Notes under the pieces: model-generated
Told to the model about the DNA's origin: nothing
The model's input: only the letters and a program-made list of their open reading frames with translations
Database searches by the model: none
In this document: positions 16,494 to 23,468 of the stretch, in pieces
Position numbering within the stretch: the stretch's first letter is position 1
Layout of the letters: every line of letters starts with the position of its first letter
Translations under genes and position numbers: made by a program
DNA from: a virus
Strand: one strand, 5' to 3'
Virus record (IMG/VR): IMGVR_UViG_3300028384_001500
Span: 124,001-188,000 of that record
DNA length: 64,000 nt

Positions 16494-17888
16494 TCAAGTA
16501 AGTTGCATGTATTGCTCAAATTTTGGTCTTAAAGAATGTACAGGATTCATACCTATTTCTGCTTTAAAGGCTCCATTCTTCCATTTTTTAATTTCTATTT
16601 TTTCTAAACTAAAATATTCTTTAAATATACCGTACCTTTTAATAGCGTATCTAAACCATAATCCAACTAGTTTATTGCATAATTCATTATGTCTGTCTAG
16701 CAAGCTTTGCAAGTCTATTCCAATTTTTTGCAAACTATATGCATCTTCATACATTGCTTTAATTTGATCCTGTCCTTGCTTTTTAATTTTGTTAATACTT
16801 TCTTGACATCTATTGTAAAAGTGATTAATAACACTGGACTTTCTTTTAAAAGATATATCTTTTTTTGTCATATTTTTGTAACTTGCCTTTTCATGTTTAT
16901 TAGTGGTACTTGATCGAATACGTGCAACTCTCATCATTCCCACTACCCATGCTTCTATTTCTATCTTAGTAAAATAATAATATACTAAAAAGAGTGGTGG
17001 ATTACGATACTTATTATATGAATCAAATATCACAGGAGATAATCTTAAAAAATCTTCTGCCAAATAACCTAGCTGGTCTTTGATTGGCGAAATTCTTTTT
17101 ATACTTTTTACAAAATCATTAGTTTTTTTCAAAAAATCACGATCGTGAAGTTCTCCCATTTTGTCAACCACTAGCATTTCTCGTTTAGTTTTTAAATAAA
17201 ACGACTTGACCAGACTAGAATACTTCATTAATCCTTCACTCTCATCATATTGCCTATCAAGATAACTTATTTCGCTAGCCTCGGGAGCGTCTCTTAAATC
17301 AACTTTATTAAACTCATTAGATTGCTTAAAGTGATGTATTTCATGAAAAGCAGTTGATTGGAATTGTTCAATTACTTCATTAATACCACCGTAATTGTTT
17401 CTTTCTCTGTCATCAAAGGCTGCAAAACCTGGATGTATTCCAAGCGTCAAAGTTAATGTATTGTCGTAAGGGTTGTATCCACCACCACCCGGGAAGAACT
17501 TAAGACCTTCTAAAAAACCCGCGCTGTTATATCCTGAATAACGAATCTTAATTTTTAAGCCATCAAGTTTGTTTATAGATGAATTCTTATTCAGTGTTTT
17601 CTTTTTTGCGTTCTCTAATATTTCTTCACTTTCTTCTGATAGTTCTGAAAAAGCGTTTTTAATATCGTCAGTTACTTTTTTGTAATTTCCGCTATCTAGA
17701 TTACTCTCCAACCAAAAGTCTGTCGATTTTACATTTTTATTTAATGATTCTATTTTTTTAATTTTTTCTACTATCGCATTGATAGTTTCCCGGACAAGTA
17801 TTCCAGTACCTTGAGCGTCTCTCCTGGAAGCTTCTTTTAAAACAGATTTACATATTAATTTTCTCAATTTACTTCTTGTAATTTTCAT
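16494..17888 (-). CDS. Tagged HEIHH metalloprotease-like protein
   Basis: 464 residues, MKITRSKLRKLICKSVLKEAS. The tag is present; the usual LIxE is LICK here, but LKE followed by Ala (after E19) gives an alternative cleavage site. Residues 178-188 read STAFHEIHHFKQ, an HExxH zinc-protease motif (H182, E183, H186) in a helical context. Before it, a Gly-rich segment (FFPGGGGYNPYDNTLTLTLG) resembles the beta strand that lines the active-site cleft of such proteases. The C-terminal 250 residues are helical and basic, and may bind a substrate or DNA. Its start overlaps the stop of the kinase-like gene as TAATG. The third zinc ligand is not certain. Nearest known idea: a virion-packaged protease delivered to the host. 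Confidence 0.75.
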   Translation of the reverse strand: MKITRSKLRKLICKSVLKEASRRDAQGTGILVRETINAIVEKIKKIESLNKNVKSTDFWLESNLDSGNYKKVTDDIKNAFSELSEESEEILENAKKKTLNKNSSINKLDGLKIKIRYSGYNSAGFLEGLKFFPGGGGYNPYDNTLTLTLGIHPGFAAFDDRERNNYGGINEVIEQFQSTAFHEIHHFKQSNEFNKVDLRDAPEASEISYLDRQYDESEGLMKYSSLVKSFYLKTKREMLVVDKMGELHDRDFLKKTNDFVKSIKRISPIKDQLGYLAEDFLRLSPVIFDSYNKYRNPPLFLVYYYFTKIEIEAWVVGMMRVARIRSSTTNKHEKASYKNMTKKDISFKRKSSVINHFYNRCQESINKIKKQGQDQIKAMYEDAYSLQKIGIDLQSLLDRHNELCNKLVGLWFRYAIKRYGIFKEYFSLEKIEIKKWKNGAFKAEIGMNPVHSLRPKFEQYMQLT

Positions 17889-18697
17889 TAGTAGGCCCCT
17901 TCTACACCACCGTCAATTATAACAAACCGGCCATCTTCTAGGCTTCTTCCAATATTTCCGTAACCTAGATCATTAATGTCATTTTCACTCATAACGTGCA
18001 ATAATAATTGCATGTCCGGGCAATTAAGAATTAAACTTTTTATACTTTCCAACCCTATACTTTCAAGCATACCAGTAACATGAGAATTATTAGCAAACAT
18101 ATAATTAGTCACTGTATTTAACCCATCATTAACAATTTCTTCAATTGTCCAATCGTCATAATTTATATCGTCAGGTAGAAAGGTCATAAATATAGACCCT
18201 ATTAATGAAATATTACCGGTAGTATTGTCAGAATATCGGTTAAATTCTTGCGATAATCTTTGCATACTTTTAAAGCTGCTAATAACTGCTTCTCCTAACC
18301 CATAAGGCGTGTGGATAGGAGGTGTGTTTTCAACAATAAGCCATCTAAACTCTGGGTCATGCACATAAACCTTTGGAAATATTTTGGTATAGCGGTTAAA
18401 TAAATCTATTTCTTTTTTATTGTATTTTACACCGCTATCGTTTCCTATGTCAATGTGAGCAACTTTTGCGACTAAGCCAGGCCGTCCATTAATTTCATAG
18501 ACACCGCGATAACTACCTGCGCCAATATTATCACCAATATTTTCCTCTAGCCAGCCGGGTAATTCTGGATATAGTCTTGAGTCAGCTTTTTCAGGATTAT
18601 CCATTAAACGAGTAATAGTTGGGCCAAAATGCTTTCTTTCTCGATCTGTAAAAGACTCCCATATTAATTGCTTTAACTGACTTCTTGTTATTTTCAT
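17888..18697 (-). CDS. Tagged protein-kinase-like protein
   Basis: 269 residues beginning MKITRSQLKQLIWESF, with predicted cleavage after LIWE (E14). The rest shows the order of a protein-kinase-like fold: a Gly-rich loop GAGSYRGVY (59-67), a Lys strand LVAKVAH (K78), a helix Glu (KKEIDLF, E96), a hinge-like strand WLIVENTPP (119-127), a catalytic-loop-like DLGYGN (D243, N248) and a metal-binding strand VIIDGG (D262). The spacing between D243 and N248 matches HRDxxxxN. The protein is small for a kinase, and the lower lobe is reduced. It could phosphorylate proteins or be a pseudokinase; D, N and D are all present, which favours activity. It overlaps its neighbours by TAATG, inside the run of tagged genes. 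Confidence 0.75.
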   Translation of the reverse strand: MKITRSQLKQLIWESFTDRERKHFGPTITRLMDNPEKADSRLYPELPGWLEENIGDNIGAGSYRGVYEINGRPGLVAKVAHIDIGNDSGVKYNKKEIDLFNRYTKIFPKVYVHDPEFRWLIVENTPPIHTPYGLGEAVISSFKSMQRLSQEFNRYSDNTTGNISLIGSIFMTFLPDDINYDDWTIEEIVNDGLNTVTNYMFANNSHVTGMLESIGLESIKSLILNCPDMQLLLHVMSENDINDLGYGNIGRSLEDGRFVIIDGGVEGAY

Positions 18698-19386
18698 TAG
18701 TAAAATACGCCGTGTTGATTTGCAACTTTTTCAGGTAGCTTGTTAAGTCTTTTCATGGTAGGACTAAAATCGCCTTCTTTGCCAGAAACGATATTCATAA
18801 GCCTGTAATAGCCAGGGATATTTTGTAAAGTTTCAATAACATCCCAGTATTCTGGATAATCAGACGACTTAAGTAGTTCTTTAATCTCTACATTCATTTG
18901 ATGTTCAATTTGATCAACATGCTCGGTATAGTCTGTTTTTCCACCGTAATATGGGCTACCTTTTTGAAGGGCTGTATTATCTTTATAAGAATCTCCAACT
19001 TCTATCGCATCAAATGCTTTATCCATTTCATCATGTGCATAATCTCTTAGCGCTAATTCATCTTCGGTAAATCCAAAAGGTTTAAATTCACCTTGATCAC
19101 CAACCATGTCAGCCAATTGTACACCTTGATTCATACTAGCTATTTGTTTTTCATCAAAAGACGATCGTCCACGAGAGTCTATACCGTGTTTTAATCTATC
19201 TGGGGCAAAAGATCTAAGTCTTTCATCACTCTGTGCGTCTAAAAAGTCTTTTTTTGCATCGTGAGTGTGAAAAGCTTTCATGTGAGGACTACCTGGATCG
19301 TTAGTAGTGTCAAATGCATCACCTTCTGGATTAACATAAATTGTTTCTTTGATAAGTTTTCTTAATTGCTTTCTTGTTATTTTCAT
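18697..19386 (-). CDS. Tagged acidic protein of unknown function
   Basis: 229 residues if translation starts at 19386. A longer in-frame reading from 19464 is rejected because the tag MKITRKQLRKLIKETIYV begins exactly at 19386 and that ATG overlaps the upstream stop as ATGA. Predicted cleavage follows LIKE (E14). The mature part is acidic and rich in Asp, His and Gly, including KAFHTHDAKKDF and HGIDSRGRSSFDEKQI, and a C-terminal helical part (VEIKELLKSSDYPEYWDVIETL). No known motif is seen. It directly precedes the kinase-like gene and overlaps it by TAATG, so the two are probably translated together and could act on the same target. Confidence 0.75.
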   Translation of the reverse strand: MKITRKQLRKLIKETIYVNPEGDAFDTTNDPGSPHMKAFHTHDAKKDFLDAQSDERLRSFAPDRLKHGIDSRGRSSFDEKQIASMNQGVQLADMVGDQGEFKPFGFTEDELALRDYAHDEMDKAFDAIEVGDSYKDNTALQKGSPYYGGKTDYTEHVDQIEHQMNVEIKELLKSSDYPEYWDVIETLQNIPGYYRLMNIVSGKEGDFSPTMKRLNKLPEKVANQHGVFY

Positions 19387-20003
19387 TGTATTTTTACTCC
19401 TAGCCAAAGGCCTTGTGCTGCTTGTCTTACATACCCTTCTAAAAGATGCGCAGGTATAACCCACTTAAGAGGTTTTTGTTCAGGCATTATTCTCATATCT
19501 ATTCTGCCGCGAGTCATTGTGATACGAGTTTCTTGCTGTTTTATATAATTAATCTGACCTCTGTCAGATACTGTAGAAGTGCTTGCAAGGGTCATGTCTG
19601 GGTTAAACAATAGCATTTGCACTACAGTTTCATGATCGTCAATTGTGATAATCGTTATAATCGTTTCAACTAACATATGATTATTTTGATTTGCACATGC
19701 CTTGGCGTCCAATAAATAATTGCAATTATCGTATGCATAATCGATTGTATCTTTATCGTATACTTTAACAATAGATTTTTGTCCTAGGCGATCCCAAGTA
19801 CCTCGATCATTTTTTATTTTTCCGTCTTTCCAGTACGTGCTGTTATAGGCATAGACAGATTTGCTGCTTAAAGTCCCTTCTGTTTCTGCAGATACATTGA
19901 CGATTTTTGGCGTTGATATATACACCTCTAGGCCGCTGTGTTCTTCTACAACAATCGTCGTTTGCGCAAATGCCATTAAAATTATCAAAGCGTATAGTAA
20001 CAT
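19383..20003 (-). CDS. Exported beta-rich protein of unknown function
   Basis: 206 residues with a GAGGAG ribosome site. The N-terminus MLLYALIILMAFAQTTIVVEE is a signal-peptide-like hydrophobic segment with an AFA-Q type signal peptidase I site near residue 13; it is short and has no positive charge before the hydrophobic core, so export is likely but not certain. The mature part is beta-rich, with one pair of Cys residues (C73-type NCNY and CANQ) that could form a disulfide, and a C-terminal amphipathic helix (HLLEGYVRQAAQGLWLGV). It is alone among tagged genes in lacking the tag. It is placed in the same run, with an ATGA overlap to the next gene. Role may be periplasmic, in lysis or exclusion of other phages. 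Confidence 0.6.
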   Translation of the reverse strand: MLLYALIILMAFAQTTIVVEEHSGLEVYISTPKIVNVSAETEGTLSSKSVYAYNSTYWKDGKIKNDRGTWDRLGQKSIVKVYDKDTIDYAYDNCNYLLDAKACANQNNHMLVETIITIITIDDHETVVQMLLFNPDMTLASTSTVSDRGQINYIKQQETRITMTRGRIDMRIMPEQKPLKWVIPAHLLEGYVRQAAQGLWLGVKIQ

Positions 20004-20016
20004 TCATTCTCCTCAT

Positions 20017-20616
20017 TTAATATTCTTCTGAGTCTTCTTCAGGGTCAATTCCAATTGGCTCACCTTTTTTATTTAACATTTTTGGCATTCGAATGTCTCC
20101 TGATGTTAAAGCTTCAAATCCCACGTTAAATTCACTGTATCCGGATTTAATCTCAATATCAAATTCTGCAGCTGCTTGGATCGGTATCTCTGTAATTGCT
20201 CTAAATGTTGCTACGTATTCATTGTAAGGCATGCCGTAACCCTTGATACCCTTCAAGCCGTTCGAATAAGACAGATTTAATTGTTCACCTATATAATTAA
20301 ATAAGATTTGTACACGAGGAATGCTAGAAGTATTTCCTCTTTGTACGCTATAAGGGACTTTATTGTCATCTACATATTTCATTGCTAAAATTAAATCTTT
20401 TACCAGCATCCGATAGAGATCAGGTTTGTATTTAATAAGTGGGTGTATTAGCTTGATAGCATGTTCCATTATTTTGCCAAAAAATAACGCTGACAAAAAG
20501 GGTGGATAAAGTAATGCATTATATGGGGTTTGCTGCACAGACTCCGGATCCCAAGACATCAATTTAATTTGATCATATCCGTCTTCAATTACTTCAAGAC
20601 TAGAAAGCTCATCCAT
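20017..20616 (-). CDS. Conserved-looking helical protein of unknown function
   Basis: 199 residues from the ATG at 20616 (MDELSSLEVIEDGYDQIKLM). An in-frame TTG two codons earlier is also possible, because the start overlaps the TGA stop of the upstream 811-residue gene by a few bases and no Shine-Dalgarno is evident. The protein has a mostly helical N-terminal half (ALFFGKIMEHAIKLIHPLIKYKPDLYRMLVKDLILAMKYV) and a beta-rich C-terminal half, ending in an acidic tail (DPEEDSEEY). There is no targeting tag and no recognised domain. Translational coupling to the WCT-motif gene suggests the two work together, perhaps in the same particle. Confidence 0.65.
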   Translation of the reverse strand: MDELSSLEVIEDGYDQIKLMSWDPESVQQTPYNALLYPPFLSALFFGKIMEHAIKLIHPLIKYKPDLYRMLVKDLILAMKYVDDNKVPYSVQRGNTSSIPRVQILFNYIGEQLNLSYSNGLKGIKGYGMPYNEYVATFRAITEIPIQAAAEFDIEIKSGYSEFNVGFEALTSGDIRMPKMLNKKGEPIGIDPEEDSEEY

Positions 20617-23044
20617 CGGCAAATATTTTATAAGCAGCTTTGCCAGGTCTACTTGAAATACTGTTTATCATTGTTTTGTAAGATTCCTTAACGTCCTCAG
20701 GTTTATTCATGTAACGCATATAATATTGAATCTGTTCTGCAGGATCTGGTATAAAATTCATTTGTTGCACAACACCGCTATCAAGCAATTCTTTTCTAAA
20801 TGGCGTTAATATCCTGCACAATTCTGTATAGTACTTTGTAAATTCAGATATAGCTTTAGATGTACCGATATCAAAACCCGGTATTTTGGCTAGTACAGGC
20901 AACAGATCTCTAAAGACATAATTATACTGCGTGCGAGACCTTAAAAGTGCATCTGTTGCCAACTCAATTAACTCTATTGCCCTAGGAGGAAGTTCGTAAT
21001 CACCTTTAATATGACCCATTATAGGAAAGTGCATCTTAGGTAAAATTGATGCACCCATTTTTATCATATCACCGTCAATATCACTTCCGCTAAATCCATA
21101 GTCTTCTGCTTTCTCAAAAGTCTCTTCCATGATAGGTAAAAATTTATCAAGAATATATTTTTTAACTTCGACACTACTGTTTCCATGATCAAGCATGTTT
21201 TTCATGGCACTAACTAATTCCTTAAGTGCATCAGACATTTGCTTGGACTCAGGTGTAAGATAAAACCCAAATATTTCTTGGATCCTATCATTTAGAACGT
21301 CATCGAATTTACCTGCAAGTATCATTTCTTCAAATTTGCGGTGTGCAGTTCCGACTTGATAGGAACCTGATGTTAATCGCTTTAAAGACTCTGAAATTGC
21401 GGGAATTAACCATGGCAGCTTATGATTGTGAAGAATGCCTTCCATGTTGTCGGTTACTTTAGAAATAAGTAGTTCGCAAATTGATGGATTAAAAACGACA
21501 GATGAAGCGAAAAAATTGGTAAAGAGATTTAAAGATCCTCCTGTAGATCTAAATTGGGATTTTGGTACAAAATCCCACTGGGTTTGATCAGTCATTGGTG
21601 GGTCAAGAAGACCACGCATTTCATAGTCATTTTTTAGTTTTTCAATTATATTATTTCTTTTGTCTTGTGACTCTTTTGAGTGTGGATCAAAAAGAAGGTC
21701 GTCAGTTAGAGTGAGATATGCAATACTTTCTTTAACTTTTTTACTTACTTCTGCATGCGCAGAGCCGATTAGCGATATAACAATATATGGGAATATTCCT
21801 TCTGTTGCCAATTCTGACTGAGCCATTCTGCTGTCTTTAACACGCGGTACATTTCTCATGTAGATATAGTCTAAAACAGAAGAGCTAAGATGAGTACTTC
21901 TAAGAACATTCATTACAAAAGCCATTCGATGGTTTGGTTCAGCTAGTGTTGATAAATGTTCTTTAAAGACTGTTTTGTTTCTTGCACGTGCTCTCAAAGG
22001 TTTTATATCTTGCATACCTATATTTTGTTGCTGTGCCCTATCCTCTTGTGACACACTAGAACCTTCTAAGCCTCCCGGGCCTTTAACAGCAAAGTGACCT
22101 TTAATGTATCTAATTATTTTCTGAGTTGTTTCAGGACCTAAAACTTGAATAAGACTGTCTTCTGTGACGCCATGCTGATTTCCCCAGACACTGGCACCTC
22201 CTGCATTACCAGGAAGCACAATACTGTCTGGGCCTGACCCATTAAAACCAATTGAAAAATTATCATTATATACATTTGGATCATTATAACACTGGTGTTG
22301 TGGGTATAAATTCCTATTGTCGTAAGGCCTGTCAGGTTTTTGTTTGGCTACGTAGTAAAGTGTAATACCTTGTCTAGTATAAGTTTGCCAATGTCCTCCA
22401 TAAACAGTACACCATGCGTTAACACCAATTGCTTGAGCACCTGCCATTGTGTACGGTCTAAGAATATCCCAACCGTCGATTTCCATGTGTCTAATTAGAC
22501 CTAATCCTCCAGAGACGTCTTCGTTTAAGTCCCCACCAATTGCAGCATATTTTTGCGCAATTGCTTCCTCAGCTGCCAATTTAGCATTACCAGAGGAATC
22601 TTCACCTTTAGTCGCTACTCTGTCTTTGCCTACTAGTTTTTCATATGCTTTATTGTTTTTTTGTATAAAGCGAGCATCAATATCGTCAATAATCCCGATT
22701 AGTGTTTTGTAATCAGGAATATTATTAGGATCTAGGTACTCATCGGGTAACACACCTTTTTGCTGGGAGTACTTTTCATGCATAAGCACACAAAAAATAA
22801 TTTGTCCATAGCTAAAATTTTGATATAAAACAAAATTACCGGTCTCATCAGATATAAACTGCCCTATCATTTTATCTAAAAAGCGAAGATACTTGTTTTT
22901 GTTGCGTATCATATTAATCGCTTCTGCATATCCGTACTCCGGCTTATTCATTGCTGGGTATTTATCTAATATGTCTTTGGCTTTAATTTCAAGCAACAAA
23001 GCTTCAAAAATAAGTTTTCTAAAAATTCTACGTGTTAATAACAT
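20609..23044 (-). CDS. Large tagged internal-virion-type protein with WCT motif
   Basis: 811 residues. The N-terminus MLLTRRIFRKLIFEALLLEI is a variant of the cargo tag with cleavage predicted after LIFE (E14). Around residues 190-232, DGWDILRPYTMAGAQAIGVNAWCTVYGGHWQTYTRQGITLYYV holds a W-C-T centred motif (211-213) followed by a segment ending in LYYV; a similar pattern (G-T-x-WCT, then Y...G.LY) recurs in internal and hypothetical proteins of many marine phages and has no fixed biochemical role that I know. The rest is largely helical. It is first in the tagged block, after a terminator at 23067-23091, and is co-translated with the gene at 20616. The Cys may be catalytic or structural. Confidence 0.75.
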   Translation of the reverse strand: MLLTRRIFRKLIFEALLLEIKAKDILDKYPAMNKPEYGYAEAINMIRNKNKYLRFLDKMIGQFISDETGNFVLYQNFSYGQIIFCVLMHEKYSQQKGVLPDEYLDPNNIPDYKTLIGIIDDIDARFIQKNNKAYEKLVGKDRVATKGEDSSGNAKLAAEEAIAQKYAAIGGDLNEDVSGGLGLIRHMEIDGWDILRPYTMAGAQAIGVNAWCTVYGGHWQTYTRQGITLYYVAKQKPDRPYDNRNLYPQHQCYNDPNVYNDNFSIGFNGSGPDSIVLPGNAGGASVWGNQHGVTEDSLIQVLGPETTQKIIRYIKGHFAVKGPGGLEGSSVSQEDRAQQQNIGMQDIKPLRARARNKTVFKEHLSTLAEPNHRMAFVMNVLRSTHLSSSVLDYIYMRNVPRVKDSRMAQSELATEGIFPYIVISLIGSAHAEVSKKVKESIAYLTLTDDLLFDPHSKESQDKRNNIIEKLKNDYEMRGLLDPPMTDQTQWDFVPKSQFRSTGGSLNLFTNFFASSVVFNPSICELLISKVTDNMEGILHNHKLPWLIPAISESLKRLTSGSYQVGTAHRKFEEMILAGKFDDVLNDRIQEIFGFYLTPESKQMSDALKELVSAMKNMLDHGNSSVEVKKYILDKFLPIMEETFEKAEDYGFSGSDIDGDMIKMGASILPKMHFPIMGHIKGDYELPPRAIELIELATDALLRSRTQYNYVFRDLLPVLAKIPGFDIGTSKAISEFTKYYTELCRILTPFRKELLDSGVVQQMNFIPDPAEQIQYYMRYMNKPEDVKESYKTMINSISSRPGKAAYKIFADG

Positions 23045-23066
23045 ACATCTCTCAACTATACTAAAA

Positions 23067-23091
23067 AAGGTTAGAAACCTGTTCTAACCTT
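23067..23091 (-). terminator. Terminator after the 70-residue gene
   Basis: A 10-bp perfect stem (AAGGTTAGAA with TTCTAACCTT) with a 5-base loop and a run of T residues on the minus strand. It ends the transcript of the gene at 23122-23334. The following TTTTTTAGTATAG also follows the terminator at 14034-14061. Confidence 0.8.
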
Positions 23092-23121
23092 AATTATCTG
23101 ATAAACGACGTTTAATCTAGA

Positions 23122-23334
23122 TTACTTTGTCTGTACAAACTGGTATAGTTTATCAGCCTCAGCAATGATTTCTTCAGTGGTTGGCATTGTTGGCCATGTA
23201 ACTGTTGTTGCGTCTAGTAGATCTCTGTCACAAAGATAGCGAATTCTTTCTAGTTCTTGGTGATACTGATTTTGCAAGATACCTTCCGCTTGTGATAATA
23301 AACCCGCTCTAAGGGTATAAGGATTTCCACTCAT
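23122..23334 (-). CDS. Small conserved phage protein
   Basis: 70 residues: MSGNPYTLRAGLLSQAEGIL, then a helix (YHQELERIRYLCDRDLL), a Thr/Pro turn (TTVTWPTMPTTEEI) and a final helix (IAEADKLYQFVQTK). Small proteins of this layout are common among marine T4-like phages next to head or tail tube genes, with unknown role. A strong AGGAGG precedes the ATG, and a terminator follows it. The whole transcription unit is therefore a single small gene between the capsid gene and the tagged block, which suggests high expression of a structural or regulatory protein. Confidence 0.75.
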   Translation of the reverse strand: MSGNPYTLRAGLLSQAEGILQNQYHQELERIRYLCDRDLLDATTVTWPTMPTTEEIIAEADKLYQFVQTK

Positions 23335-23416
23335 ATTTCCTCCTGTGTGTATGTAGTGTGTGAAATTGTGCGATATGCACGTTAAATATTAGCCTATAAT
23401 AATAAAATGTAAACAA

Positions 23417-23448
23417 AAAAAGACGCCTTCCGAAGAAGACGCCTCTTT
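23417..23448 (-). terminator. UUCG-tetraloop terminator after the major capsid gene
   Basis: A 14-bp stem (with a few G-U pairs) closed by a TTCG loop on the minus strand, followed by seven T residues, 21 bases after the capsid gene stop. It separates the head operon from the small gene at 23334. Confidence 0.9.
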
Positions 23449-23468
23449 ATTACCAGAAGGTGTTTGGA

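Noticed and set aside
19387-19464. Upstream extension of the gene that starts at 19386
   Set aside because: The longer start would place 26 unrelated residues before the conserved tag; the ATG at 19386 overlaps the upstream TGA as in its neighbours.
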